The notes beneath the pieces are model-generated. The model ran no database searches. It was given only the letters and a program-made list of their open reading frames with translations, and was not told the DNA's origin. From Strobilurus pachycystidiatus (lineage: Eukaryota > Basidiomycota > Agaricomycetes > Agaricales > Physalacriaceae): a DNA stretch of 64,000 nt. Every line of letters begins with the position of its first letter. Within the stretch, counting starts at the first letter, position 1. Below are positions 43,947-55,940 of the stretch, piece after piece. A program made the position numbers and the translations under genes. The DNA is taken from assembly GCA_019915135.1 (NCBI GenBank), contig JAHLMK010000002.1, forward strand, positions 62,001 to 126,000, written 5' to 3'.

Positions 43947-44977
43947 CTAATCGCTGTCCTTGTCATCGTCTCGCCGCTTCCCACCCTTGAACAACGTTTC
44001 ATTCGCAGTGTTCAGAGCGTGTTGAGCAATGCGCCAGGGCTCCTTTGACCATGCGTTCTCCCATGCTTTGCGTCCAAACCGCTCCATGGTCCCGCTCTGG
44101 ATACTCTGCTCGAATATGCCTAGTACGTTCCGCGTCGGCTTGAGAACCCTGTCGAGGCGATCCCAAAGCGGAAATGGTGGCGGCAGCTCGACGAGAACAG
44201 AGCCTTGACTGTCACATGAGAATAAGTAAGGAATGAAACAAAGATTTGATGCTAGAGAACTGACACCGTGTCCGGGAACGGACGAGGAGGACCAATGTCG
44301 CCGTACCGTTTGGCATCTTCTGCGTCCTGCTTGCCCTCGAGGCGTTCCTGGAGCGCCTTGTACTCGAGCCATTCAGTCCTACGCTGCTGATTGTCGACGT
44401 GCCGCTTGGCCTGCCGTTGCAAATCCAAGTGCATGCTTATCGTCTTCTCCAGTGCGGCGTGGGTGTTCTTCGTCGTCCACAGGTACCAGCCCTCTTCCCA
44501 GTACTTTTTAGGTAGCGGCGGCGCAGGTTGTTCTGCATTTGGATCCGCTGGTTTGCCGCCTAGGAAGCGCGGGATGTTGACGGTCTGTCCTTCGTCCGGC
44601 AGAGGGTACTTGGCTTTCCCTTCCTCGTCGACCTCCTGGTGCCGGCGGAAGGACAGGACATTGCGCACTTCGTGGGCGAAGATGTGCCGCACACACAGCG
44701 AGCGGCATGCCGGTGACCGAGTGTCGATCCTGCCGCGTATAGACTGCGTGCAGTATGTGATGCACCACTCGTCGGTCTGCTGGGAGTTTCTGCCTGCGAA
44801 GCGGCGTCAGCGGGGACCAAGGCGGGGTGGGAATTGATGCGCACCTTCTGGCGGGACCAGGATCTTTATGGTCGGCCAGTTGGCGAAGGCGGGAGCGCGG
44901 ACTTTGGGCGGGGCGGGCCGCTGTTGTGTTGGGGGCGGCGATGCTGACGAGGATGAGGATGAGGACGGCGAAGACAT
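43947..44977 (-). CDS. Uncharacterised conserved fungal protein
   Basis: Three exons, roughly 290 residues. The Ser/Pro-rich start MSSPSSSSSSSASPPP (44977) leads to FANWPTIKILVPPEG, then DEWCITYCTQSIRGRIDTRS with PACRSLCVRHIFAHEVRNVL (several conserved Cys). A middle part reads KKYWEEGWYLWTTKNTHAAL, followed by a helical basic stretch, GDIGPPRPFPDT, and a C-terminus ending GGKRRDDDKDSD. I recall similar unannotated proteins in other fungi but no function. A longer in-frame N-terminus from 45238 is possible but low-complexity. The donor GTCAGT with phase 2 gives the best join to QGSVLVELPPPFPLW. Confidence 0.7.
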
Positions 44978-45821
44978 AGTTGGTGGAAGTGAGTCTGACT
45001 GGCTGATCCTGGGCTGATCATTGCGTGGAGGCAGCCGGGCCGCGTCGGAGTCTGAATTGAGCCGGCCGACATAAATTCGAGTTTTTTCGTTTTCTCTCTT
45101 CACCTTTGTCGTTCGAAGAATCGTCGTCGCAGCTTCCGCACAGAAAGCGCTCGCTTTCTTTTTTCGCTGTGGGGAAAGTCCCCGGAGACGCAGAGCATAT
45201 CCTCGGCCGACTAATGGAAAGCAACCGGCCCCAAGCACGTCGGTACCGGTCGAGGATGGCGGGATTGCGCTGCTGGTTTTCGTCTTTCACTGGCTTCCAC
45301 CGGCTCGCTCCCGACCACTCTGCTGTCTGGCCGAAGGTGCTCTGTCTGCAAAGGTGCCCACGTGCGAAGATACGAGCGCGTAGGTTACTGGGCGGGACAC
45401 TGGACGTCAAGACACTTTAGTTGCTCATAGGCATAGTTATACGATTGGGACCATTCGTGGTCTTCAACTCAATGGGGCTCACTCTCATTCGGCAGGGGTC
45501 ACCCTATTTTTTCCCTATCTGAAGAATTCGCTTCTTCGTCGCGGCGTACGCGTTCGGGTTACATATCTTCAGGTGAGTCTTCCTCCATCCCCTTCGCATG
45601 ATGCTTCAAAGCTTCTTTGAATTTCTTCAGGGAGTATACCTCTCAGAGGGCGTGCTCCAAAATTGACACCCTGATTCTCTTATGTCTTCCACACTTCCAA
45701 CACACAACTAATGCATACCTCCAGGAGCAATGTATATATCGACGCTTGAATCCCTTGCTTGTACTAGGTATTGCAATAAATCAACATGCTCGCACAAAGT
45801 CCAATTTCGCTCCACGTCTGC
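44978..45821. other. Intergenic, no supported gene
   Basis: About 840 bp between two minus-strand genes; should include the promoter of the upstream-listed uncharacterised protein and the 3' UTR of the F-box gene. Confidence 0.4.
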
Positions 45822-47086
45822 TCAGTGCCGCTTCGGACTGCACTCTCCACTCCGGTCAGCTTTCAAATCATACTCGATCCTCTTCACAATTCCATCTCCT
45901 CGCTTCGCCCATGCCTTGATGTCTTTCCCAATCCACAGTGTTTGCAAAACTCTGCACGAATCAAAAGTAGATCTTGCGACTTCTTCTCGCGCGTTGTCGC
46001 ACTGGATCGCGAGCTTTCTTGCCAAGTCACGCCCTTCCGGACCATCGTAGGCATTGCCGCACCACGGAGGGTTATACCCAACGTGTAGATCCGAGAGACG
46101 CATGATGCCCAACGTCTTGAGAGACGAGAACGTGGCCAATGTTGGGAGGAGTTCCTAAGATAGGCTCAGACGTCACAGCTTGACTCGAGAATGATGTTGT
46201 GCGCACGTAGTATGGCATCCTGAGACGCGAACCGCCCATGATGAGTGTTTGAAGATTTGGTAAAGCATCTTGTATCTCTGTTCGAAACAGAAGTAAGCAT
46301 CTTGGCGGCCGTACGTAGGGGAATGAATACTTGCCTTGTAGGGTAGCGAAGGACCATCGACGGTTGATCTGAAGGAACTGTACCGTGTCGGCGGCGTGGC
46401 GAATGCCTTCAATGAGGGCGCATGAATGCAGATGTAGCCAGTGATAAGACGCGGAGACGCGCTCTATTTTCGGACAAAAAGGAACGATGATGTGGCTGGA
46501 TGGACCATGTGCCTCTTTCACCATCGGGAAAGACAAGGATTGTCCTCGAAGCACCTTTTGGAATTCTTCTAGGTGACTTTCTTCGATGTCGCATGATATA
46601 CTCCTCAGTCGAGTCAGTGTAGCGAGGAAAGCAGCCAGCTGCAATGGGAGTTCGCTGCTGAACACGCCGGGGTCTTCCTTGTGCTTGAGAGCGAAATGTA
46701 TATCGCAAGATCTTCAAAGGGAGGTCAAATGTTAAGCTCCTCGAACCTCGGCAGAGAGCCTCACCTCACGAAACGCGCCATATCGGCATTCCAAGTCGTC
46801 AATCGAGCTGCAGCCCGCTGCCATGGCTTGTCGCCAACGAAGTGCAGCTTTATGTTCCTAAATAGATGCGGTATTGAGAGTGCACGTATGCGTCTGTCCG
46901 TTCTCGACAAAGCCTCCAGCGAGGCCGAGGTCTGATGAGGTTGTCAAGGACGCGAGAGAAGCGGATATCACGATTGCCTACATTGTCGGCCTCTAGGACC
47001 AGCCCGCAGATGATATCCAGGACATCATCATTCAGATTCCTCAGTGTGAGAAAGAAGTCGGAGGCGGAGTGAGGACTCGTAGGCAT
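45822..47086 (-). CDS. F-box protein
   Basis: Starts MPTSPHSASDFFLTLRNLND; LNDDVLDIICGLVLEADN is an F-box-like segment. A 50-bp intron (GTAGGC...CATCAG) joins to TSASLEALSRTDRRIRALSI and PHLFRNIKLHF, typical for basidiomycete F-box proteins. The rest contains LRR-like segments (LATLTRLRSISCDIEESHLE, PNLQTLIMGGSRL, FSSLKTLGIMRLSDL) and ends SGECSPKRH. About 390 residues. Expected role: substrate receptor of an SCF ubiquitin ligase; target unknown. Segment 46278-46334 may be a GC-AG intron (G|GCAAGT...CAG) or be retained, since its length is 57 bp and the frame stays open. Confidence 0.75.
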
Positions 47087-48433
47087 TTTGTGAGGTGTGA
47101 GTGTAGGTGAAGTCAGAGGAAACGTTCGCGGCTGGTATAGCTTTCATTGATGAACGTCAGTGTGTAATGATCATGATGATGGTCGACTGCGAAGCACAGA
47201 GTGGGTGCCAGGTGGGTGCGTTGATGCCATCACAACGATTCCATCTTGCCATTGTGATGATTTTGTGTCATTCCACCAGTGTGTGTAGGCGCAATGGCAT
47301 GAAACAGCACCGCCAACACGAATCTCCGAACTCCGAATGAAGAGTATCAGGATAGATACAACTAGACCGGCGAAACCTCCACCTCTCCGTTGTCGGCGTG
47401 AGAGTTCACAGAAGCAATTTCGCGCACATTGGCACATTATTGCAGTCTCGGCGCTTATCGTAAAGTGAGGACTTCTGAGCCATACGAAGCGAAGCCGCTG
47501 ATGTGACGAGTGGTGAACGCTCCTGTGTTGACGACATACCTTGCCTGATGAATGGAAGGCTGATTAGATGCCAGTAGGTGGCGCGTAGATTGACAATGGA
47601 GATGCGCACATGCCGGTCAAATGCAAAATCTTGTTCGCGCTGACACTGTCAGATGTAATGCTGCCAACATTCTCGTCATGGACGTTGATACCGGATGAGA
47701 GAGCGACCTTGATGAGGAAGCCAGGAAACCGTGTCAGGACGCTGAGAAGGATCATGATCAATCTCAATCACATACGGACATGTCATCTCGATATGGCGCT
47801 TTACATACCATGTAAACGACCGATTGAAAGTGACGAAGAAGTTAGTGACTTGGAAATTGCGACAAAACACGAGTAAGGTCGTGCACGGGACCAGGAGCAG
47901 CCAAGGTGCAGAAAGGCGTTGACATGCTGAAGGAGGTGTCACGACTCTGGAGGAGGGATAGAGATTATATAGTCGTTGAACCTAGTGCGGGATTGAGTTC
48001 AATTGGACCCATCCTCATCCCCAGTTGGGGAACGGGAGGGCTACCGATAGCCAGGGGGTGGGAGTCGTCGCGTCGTACACGACGGCTATTACGGCCTTGG
48101 CGGGAGCCATAATCAGGGTGATTAGTGATAGATACGTTGGTAAACACGGTGTCCCGCCGCCGTGCTCGTTTATAATAGAGTAAACAACCACTGTGAGGGG
48201 TTAGTGCGGCATACTTACCGTACTAACTCTGAACAGTGAAGATGATAGCGAAGTTCGAAACAGGGGTGTCACGTGCCCTCGTGCAAATTCAGAAACTGAT
48301 CATATCGGGCGCCGGGCGGGCTCACAGGTCGGGAGGTCCCATCTGCATCATATGGACGAGAGTGCTACCTGATCGATAAGGTGTCTGTGATTGAAGCGGC
48401 CACGGTGCACACAGCTCTCTCCAGTTGACTACG
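47087..48433. other. Intergenic, no supported gene
   Basis: About 1.35 kb between divergent genes; only short frames without motifs. Confidence 0.45.
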
Positions 48434-49587
48434 ATGTCCCTCTACCTGTGCTGCGACTGTGGCGGCTCAAAGACCTCGGCTGTCATTTGCGATGCCTCTG
48501 GCAAGATCGTAGGACGTGCTCTGGGCGGGCCCTCTAATTTCTCCTACCTGAGTCTAGAGGCCTTCCTTTCCGCCGTTTCCGGTGCAGTCAGCGACGCGCT
48601 CAAGGCAACCCTCTCAGCGGAAGCCATCGGACTGCCGCTCACAACAAGTCTGTTTGCCGCAGCATGGTTCGGAGTCTCAGGCGGTAAGCAGGCGCTGCCC
48701 TTCATCCGTATTCGGGACTGATCCGCTCTTCAGTGGACTCCCCAAGTGCCGTCAGTACTTTGACACCCGCACTCTCGGCCCTCCTTTGCATTCCGGAACA
48801 AGACGTGATCGTGGCCAATGACACCCATTTGTTAGCGGCGCCTGTGCGGATGCATTCAGACGTCTCGCACGCAGTGGCGGTGATTGGCGGAACTGGATCA
48901 ATCGCCGTCTCATTCGTCGAAACCGAAGGCAGGCTGCAAGAACTGGGGCGCATTGGGGGCTGGGGATGGATCTTAGGCAAGTCGCGTCTGATGATCTATT
49001 TGACCTTGATCGCGTATTGATGAATATTTGCAGGCGACGAGGGAGGTGGGTTCCATGTCGGCAGAGAGGCAGTCCGTCAGATCTTGCTCGAACATGATAG
49101 CGCGTCTGTTGCCGCCAGCCCTGCTAGGCCGAGCGTTCTCAAAGACCGTATTCTGAGCGCGTTCGGTATCGCGGGCGTCTTGGAAATCTTTCCAGGAATT
49201 CACAATCCTCCTACTGCCGAAGTCGATGGTGCTCCCCATCTCTCCATGGAACGGGAGAAGCGTCTTTCTACACTCGCCCCCTTGGTTTTCAAATCTGCTT
49301 TCGAGGACAACGACGACTTTGCCCTCCATGTCCTTCGGATATGCTCAGGTGCCCTCGCGTCTGAAGTCGCCATTCTTCTTGGGAAGAGTACTCCAGAGCG
49401 CCCTCGGCTTGTTGACGCCAGCGAAGCCGTCATCTGCTTTGGGGGATCTTTGGTTGGCGTCGAGAGTTATCGGGAGATGGTATTAGATCATCTCGCAGAC
49501 AAAGGCCATGTCTTCCGCCGTGTCGAGTTCATTGACGATGCCGCTGCTACCGGAGCCGTAGGATTAGTTGCGAGCTTACAGCACTAA
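48434..49587 (+). CDS. N-acetylglucosamine kinase-like protein (BadF/BadG/BcrA/BcrD ATPase family)
   Basis: Three exons (48434-48683, 48734-48976, 49034-49587), 348 residues, the usual size for NAGK-like kinases. The N-terminal phosphate-binding motif is CDCGGSKTSAVICD; next come GGPSNFSYLS, AAWFGVSGG, VIVANDTHLLAA (catalytic-region Asp), AVAVIGGTGSIAVSF and GGWGWILGDEGGGFHVGREA, all family landmarks. The C-terminal part has AVICFGGSLVGVESYREMV. The second intron has a GC donor (G|GCAAGT, 48977-49033); reading through it would hit stop codons. Likely reaction: ATP-dependent phosphorylation of N-acetylglucosamine or a related amino sugar, e.g. in chitin recycling (cytosolic). Confidence 0.9.
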
Positions 49588-49964
49588 GCTGCCTATCAAA
49601 GAGGGCCACTCTATTTATATCCCCTGCTATTTTTTGTCTCTTCAATGATAAGGATTGCTTAGCTTCTGTTGCACGATGTGAATGCGACGGAGGCTAGATG
49701 TCGGCAGATACTTACCATTCAAGATCTCGGTCTCGAGTCAATGTACACGAGCCGAATCAACTACTTCTGAAGACTGAGACGCGTTGGCCGCCGCATCTCA
49801 TTGGACGTTGATTCATCATTCAGATTGGTTGCAGGGCTGGGGGAGGCTGGAAGCTACGTTGGGGAATTCAACAAGTAAGTATTTTGGGCGCAGAGTACGA
49901 TATGCCCTCATACTTATATGTAGGAGTTGTGTGATGGTCTTATAGATAACTCTACCCCTCCCTC
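49588..49964. other. Intergenic, probable promoter of the hydrolase gene
   Basis: About 380 bp; no gene seen. Confidence 0.4.
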
Positions 49965-51106
49965 ATGCACATAGAAACCTGTACCATCAAGACCTCCCGG
50001 ACTCTTGTTACAACAGCTAAAAGATACCGATCATCCCGACGGCGTGTCGATGCGAGTTCACCGGGATGGGTTTTGATCTTCGCGCATGGCGCTGGTTCAC
50101 GTGAGTTTTTTCTGGTCTAGACTCTGCACCCCGCTCTCCTTCAAGTGCTGAGTGCTCAATCCACCCATCCACCTAGACAAGGAGCGTTTCGAACCGTTGA
50201 TTTCTCGCCTGTTCGACCTCGATGAACACAGGCCATTCTGTCAGATTGTCGAGGCATGGACTGTCGATGCTCCCACGCATGGCGCCGCGGCCGAGCTCAA
50301 TGATAAAGTCATCAAGCAGGATGGATACCATTGCAGTAAGTAGGACCTCTTTCGCTGGAATCCGTCCAATCATACTTACCAAGATGTATGATCAGGTCCA
50401 TTCGACTACGCAGGCACTCTAGCAGCTCTTCGAACATCTCCATTATTTGAAGTTGGGGACCTGCAGCGCGTAGTCCTGGTTGGTGAAAATGAGGGCGCCG
50501 CGGCCGCTCTGTTCGTACAGGACTTCTTCCCCGATGACGAACCATGTCCTTTCGAAAACATTGTACTCATAAATCCATTTACTCCGTCCCCGATATTCGA
50601 CACAGAGGAATGGTCAAGCTGGGAATCCGCGCACAAATACCTATCTGAAATAATGGACAGTGCATCTGCCGATAGCTATCTCGTTCGTTTCTCCATCCTT
50701 CATCCTTTCCAAAAGAGACCAATGAATCTTTCTCAGGATTATGCTCTGATCGGTACACAATTCCATAGTGTGCAAATGCGCGCCTCGCAAAGGCATCAGA
50801 AGCAACTACGCGACAAGAGATACACCAATCTCGACTCCATGATCTTCCCTCTCGGCACGAGGGTACATCTCATCTCCACAAGTCCTCCACCAGACCTGTG
50901 AGTCCCACCCTCAAGAGATCTTCCCAACGTGCTGATCCTCCACTCTCAGAAAAGTTCAAGTAACGAAGCAACCTTACGCATCAGTGACAGTAACACAGAT
51001 GTCGACTCTTCCGGATGCGCTCTACCAGAACTTGAAGAAAGGCTCTCGTGAGGTCGCGGAACGACAACTCGGCGGGGTGAGAGGCAGAGAGAGTAGCAAG
51101 CTGTGA
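49965..51106 (+). CDS. Alpha/beta-hydrolase-fold protein with SKL C-terminus
   Basis: Four exons, about 320 residues. Starts MHIETCTIKTSRTLVTTAKR; VLIFAHGAGSHKERFEPLI gives the HG oxyanion-hole motif typical of the Lpx1/AKT2-like group. WTVDAPTHGAAAEL and a middle strand VVLVGENEGAAAALF follow. At the nucleophile elbow the sequence is G-E-N-E-G, so the usual Ser of G-x-S-x-G is Asn; this protein may be inactive or use another residue. The last exon ends GRESSKL before TGA 51104-51106; SKL is the canonical PTS1. Yeast Lpx1, a peroxisomal hydrolase of the same fold, is the closest known parallel. Substrate unknown. Confidence 0.78.
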
Positions 51107-51354
51107 TTCTCCCATTCGAACAATATATTATATAGATGTCATTTGTATAACACCATGATAGATGAACAACAGTGGTATCGAGCGTACAATGCTATGTACA
51201 GTTGACCGGCACCACCAACCTATCGTCGGTGAACATCGGTAACTCTATAAACAGTGGTAACAGTCGACCAGCTATACTGCATAAATATGATACATAGATA
51301 ACAACGAGTGTGGGGTTAGCGGATCCGGGGAGGGTATCTCGTGGGTATACTTCT

Positions 51355-52891
51355 TCAATGTGTCGTCCGTCTTCCGAATCTTCGGTGTGCATTACTCTGA
51401 CCATGCGTGACCTCCCTCTTCGTGTTGCTTGAGCCGACGAGACCGCCTGAGAGCGCACAATGAGCTGCCAAGACGCAGTCCCGCCAAGCACTGTATAGCA
51501 TGATCACAAATGCCTGCCCCTCCGGACTTTCAGCGACCGCGTTCCCACCCCATGCCAAGGGGTCGATGGCGGGGCTGGCGCGTCCGTCTTGGCTGACGAT
51601 CCATTGTCCAGTGGCCGCGTCGACGCCGCTCAACACAGAGCGAATGCCATCCGCCCACTCGATATAGGACGCAGATAGGGACGGTGCAAGACGGTATATC
51701 ACGCTGGCAATGAGCGAAGAGCCAGAAATCTCCCCAAAGGTATGACTGCTGGATATAGACTCGTCGGCGTCGATGTAGTTCCTCACAAGCCCGCTGTCGA
51801 GATCGCTAGCGATGGCGCCGTCCAAGATTTCCGTTATCCACTCGAGTAGATCCGATTCCGCGGAAGCCCACCATGTGGCGTCTTGCCCTTCCCAATCACT
51901 GACGCCTGACGCCTTGATGGTGGCCAGAACTCTGGACATGCCAGCAACAGCCCAACCATTCCCAGTGGACCATCTCCCAGCATCATAACTTTCGGATCCT
52001 ATAATGTGTGACCAAGCGCCTTGCCCCGTTGTCTGCAAAACTTCGCGATAAAGCTCGCATTGGTTATAGGCTTCGTAAAGAAGGGAGGAGTTTTGGGTAT
52101 CAGCCCCGAAGAATGCGAGAGAAGGAGGTGCCATGTACATGAAGTCCGCCCTGCGGCAACGTGAGTTCCCCATAAACACCACGACGAAACAAGGCAGACA
52201 TACCAGAGTTCTGGAACATCCGCTCGATGACTTATAGCGGCATTGTCGTATCTTGGCGCTTGAGTTAGGAGATAGTCGATGGTTTGTTGGGCTCCAGTAG
52301 CATAGGTCTGTAAGAGGGGATGATGAGTACACGGGATCTACGGCGAACGGCGCTGGTTTCACCTCATAGCCCTGGTTTTTCCCAATCATTGTGGCTATGG
52401 GCAGTAGACTCGCAGGGTCCCCAGTGCTGCCTTCGCCATCGCTTAACGCATTCACACCGCCATTGGGGTCAAGTACGATCCATGTGAGCGCTGAAGATAC
52501 GGCGGGGGTCTGTAGAGTAAACGGATAAAGGCGATGCAAATTGAGCGATGAAACAATGCGAGGGTGAAGAACTGACCGTGTTGACATCGACCGAAACATC
52601 CCATGCACCTGGTTTCATCCCGTAGACGGACGCCCAAGGCGTGTAGAGCTCTAGGAGAGCCATGCTCGCTGCTCCATATTCCCAGGAGTGCGTCGGGAGG
52701 GAGGCACAGAGAGCAGCTGCGCCGGATATGTTGAACCCTCCACCATAAGCAAAGGACAGATCGGTGTCGTCGGTGTTGAGAGTATTAGAGGCGACCAAAG
52801 CGAAGGACGTTAATCCGGTAGTCGAGAAGGGAAACGGATCGAACGCGGTGGACGATGTGAGTAACGCCCCAAGGGTGCTCAGGGCGTTCAT
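51355..52891 (-). CDS. Six-hairpin glycosidase-like protein (GH105/GH88 type)
   Basis: Four or five exons, about 420 residues. Starts MNALSTLGALLTSSTAFDPF at 52891. HSWEYGAASMALLELYTPW, QGYEV, ISHRADVPELW and FMYMAPPSLAFFG lead to GAWSHIIGSESYDAGRWSTG and NGWAVAGMSRVLATIKASG, the most conserved stretch of this fungal family. Then GSSLIASVIYRLAPSL and AESPEGQAFVIMLYSAWRDC. The C-terminus is basic (RRFGRRTTH). The family has an (alpha/alpha)6 barrel and is usually secreted to act on polysaccharide side chains. No clear signal peptide is visible, so an upstream exon may be missing from my model. Confidence 0.8.
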
Positions 52892-54785
52892 GGGGCGAGA
52901 GGTATCCAGGTAACCAGGTATGTGTGTGTCCAGAAAGCTCTATGTTGTGAAAGAGACAAAGAGCCCGCCAGGCGAGTTGAAGAATAAATTAGAAAACAAA
53001 AGAGCGAATCGATCGTGGTTGAAAAGAAGAGGCAGTGGTGGTTGACTCAAGACCTGTAGCAGAGGCCAAGGATTCAGGGACGCCTTGGCACAATAAGGGG
53101 GTAATCTGGGGCGCACTGTAGAAGTTCAGTAAAGGGGTTTACAGGACGGTCTTGACTGGCCAAGAGCTGTTTTAAGTTACGAGACTGTGCATGCAGCGCG
53201 CGTAGATACAGAGGCCAATTGCCATTTGAACAGCTTTGACATGAACACAGTCGGTGCATAGTCGGTGGAGAAGAAGGATGTCATAGGATTCAGCCACCGG
53301 GCCCTCGCCGGATCAGGCAGGCTCACGACCGAAATGGTTGTAGATCCACGTGTGTATCTATCTATCACTTACCTCAAACTTACCTTGGCTATAGTGGTTT
53401 GGATCTGTAAAAAACAGTAGCATTTGCGTCCGGTCAGCGTCATTTAATTCTCAAGGTTGCGGTCCAAGTGAAAGGTTGTCACGCAATGCCCAAGAGAGTT
53501 ATCCACAAGTATAACACAAGGGACGTGCTGGATACCATCAACTCTGGACGGGAACTGTTGCTACGATTCCGGTCCGCGAATTCTAGATGATGAAGTAAGC
53601 TCTAGTAAGCTGCTGGTGGCATCGCACCTTGAGTATCCCCAAAGTGTCTTGAGTGTCACTGTGCAGAGCCGCACAGAGCTTGCCTTGCTGTCTGCGCTAT
53701 GCAACTTGAATGTCGCTTCTCCGAGTCAAGAAGACAATTGCACCAATCTGCTAATCATCGTTGACTTTGAACGACACGAGCTGGATACTCGTCGCTCAAG
53801 AACACAGCTTCGTCCAGCGCTCATTGCTTGAGAGCTTTGGGTTTTCGGCTTATCATGTAAAAGGCTTGTGTTCAGCCCCAACGGCCGGAAGACCATATCA
53901 TTGCTTGAATTCTTCGGATGGAATGACAGTCGAGTCCATGACGTTTGTGCTTGTGGCAGGTAATCGTCATCCGGCCGCTTGAGACACCCAGGCTACAAGG
54001 TGCGCTGGGTAGCGTGTTTCCGACGTTAGCTAGATTTTGGATTGAATGAGCAAGCAGTTCCACCGCAGCACCCCGTAGAAATAAGGACAGCCGAGAGAGT
54101 GAAACAACAATTGAGCGCTAGCTAGACGTCAATGGGACATGGGTAACTCAGAATAATGTCAAGCTCAAGCTTGAAGAGTAGGTCCGCCTCCCACGAGTCT
54201 CGCGCGAAGCTCCAGGCCGAGAGCTTGGAGAAGTGATCAGAATTAGAGAGAGAACGACTTCGAGATATTGAATCTCGGACTGCAATAGAAGAGTTCTATC
54301 AGGTGGTGATGGGAAAAGCAACTGTGGGGTAACCTGTTCCAATGAGAGCAGCTCAGTCTCGGGATCGCAAAGAATGTGTTCAGGTGGGCTCGGAAATCGG
54401 AGAGGATGGATCCGAATGCGGGGGTCTAGCCCCGGATAGATGAACCTGCAAGCTGTGCTGTGTATTTTCCGGAATTCCGTACGCCTTGTGTTGCATATAC
54501 TTGATATCTACCCCTCACGCCTGCCTCACGCACACCACCGTTCGGCCAGAATGGCAATAGTGCGAGCATTCATCCGATGGTCGACGGAGGTAACGTTAGG
54601 TGGCTGAGAGCACGTGTCGCTGTCAGGAACTGAGCGGAAGCTAAATTTACTTGCAATTGATTTTCGAAAAAATCTCCTAAGTCATGATGCTTCCAATCCA
54701 TCACTAGTCCTCGCCAGCTTGGTCACACCACTACCACCACCACCACCACAGCCTATAGCACCGCGCTGCACTGTCGACGACTGCG
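52892..54785. other. Intergenic, no supported gene
   Basis: About 1.9 kb between divergent genes. It might hide a signal-peptide exon for the glycosidase near 52,900-53,050, but none is convincing. A CACCAC-type microsatellite lies near 54730-54750. Confidence 0.4.
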
Positions 54786-55578
54786 ATGGACGCTCCTTCC
54801 TCGACAACGACGCCGGCAGCGACCAGGCCATCGTCTACGATGCCTTCAAGACCTGTCACCGCCGTAACCTTCGACTCACTAGAGAACTCGATGGCCCCGC
54901 CCCCGGTCTCACGGCGAGCGAGCACCATCGGCCACAACCCTTACGGCGACGGTGAGTCGGGCATGCCGGCTGCAAAAAGTTCAAGGGCTTGACCGGCGAC
55001 ACAGGAGGATATAGCGTCTCAGCCAGTGCTCGGACCAGCTACACGCGCGTTGAAATGACCGACGACCACCCCGCGCCCACACCACTCCACGTCTCTGAAG
55101 TACAGAGAGCGGAGGAAGAGCCTGCGGAAGAGATCCCTCACACTCCGCAAGTCAGTCTCACATTCCTGCATGTCTCCGGGCGCAGGCGAACAATGAACTT
55201 CGACCCCACATACACCGTGGGCCGCGTAAAGGAGCTTCTCTGGAACACATGGCCCTCAGGTCTGTCCTCCTTCCTTCGCATTTACTTTGACATCGCACTT
55301 ATACTATGAATGTCAAGACTGGCAGGATGAACGGCCACCAGCACCCTCCTTCTTACGCATCTTGCACCTCGGAAAGGTCCTCCAAGACGAGGAGTCTCTC
55401 AAGGGTACGTTTCACCCCGTCATCGTTCTCCGTTGTCCTTACGTTTCTCCCAGATGCATCCTTCCCTATTGATACCCCACCGACTATAGTTCACATGTCA
55501 ATCCGACCTGGTGTTCTTGCCGACGATCTATCGAAGAAGGGCGAGGAAGAGGTCGTGTGTTGCTGCGTGGTCTGCTAG
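54786..55578 (+). CDS. UBL3/MUB-like membrane-anchored ubiquitin-fold protein
   Basis: Four exons, about 213 residues. A Ser/Thr/Pro-rich N-terminus (MDAPSSTTTPAATRPSS) precedes the ubiquitin-like fold: VSLTFLHVSGRRRTMNF, TVGRVKELLWNTWPSDW, QDERPPAPSFLRILHLGKVL, QDEESLKDASFPIDTPPTI and VHMSIRPGV. This order, including WPxxWQDERP, is diagnostic of UBL3/MUB proteins. The end, VVCCCVVC, offers a CaaX box (C-V-V-C) plus extra Cys for lipidation, so plasma-membrane or endomembrane anchoring is expected. Family role in animals and plants: membrane docking of ubiquitin-conjugating enzymes and vesicle sorting. Confidence 0.9.
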
Positions 55579-55940
55579 ATCACAGGTCGCGCTTCCGCAG
55601 GCTGGGCAGAGATACTCATTGCACCACCGGTACTATTCACGACAACACGCCATGTATCACCTAGATGTGATGAGATGTGTATCCGACACCCCGTATTGTC
55701 GGGTCCTTCATGGTGAAGGAGCGGCCCTATTGGAGTAACGCTTTCGGTGTGGGTATGCTGGTTTCCGACTGGCGCTCCACGGGTATAAGCATGCCGAGTA
55801 TTGGCAGAAGCCTCCAACGCGTCGATTATCCCGCCGCTATTAGGTGGCTCGTAACCTTTAGTTGTTATCTGAGAGTCCGCCTTCATACGTCCGCAGCTAC
55901 AGTGATCAAGCACAAGCAGCGTAGTGCGAGTCTAAGGCCT
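55579..55940. other. Convergent intergenic region
   Basis: About 360 bp between the UBL3-like gene and the AlkB-like gene 3' end; no gene seen. Confidence 0.4.

Noticed and set aside
48977..49033. Frameshift or stop in the NAGK-like gene
   Set aside because: A GC-AG intron restores the conserved GDEGGG motif exactly.
54725..54755. CACCAC repeat as a functional element
   Set aside because: A short microsatellite upstream of the UBL3-like start; no evidence of function.
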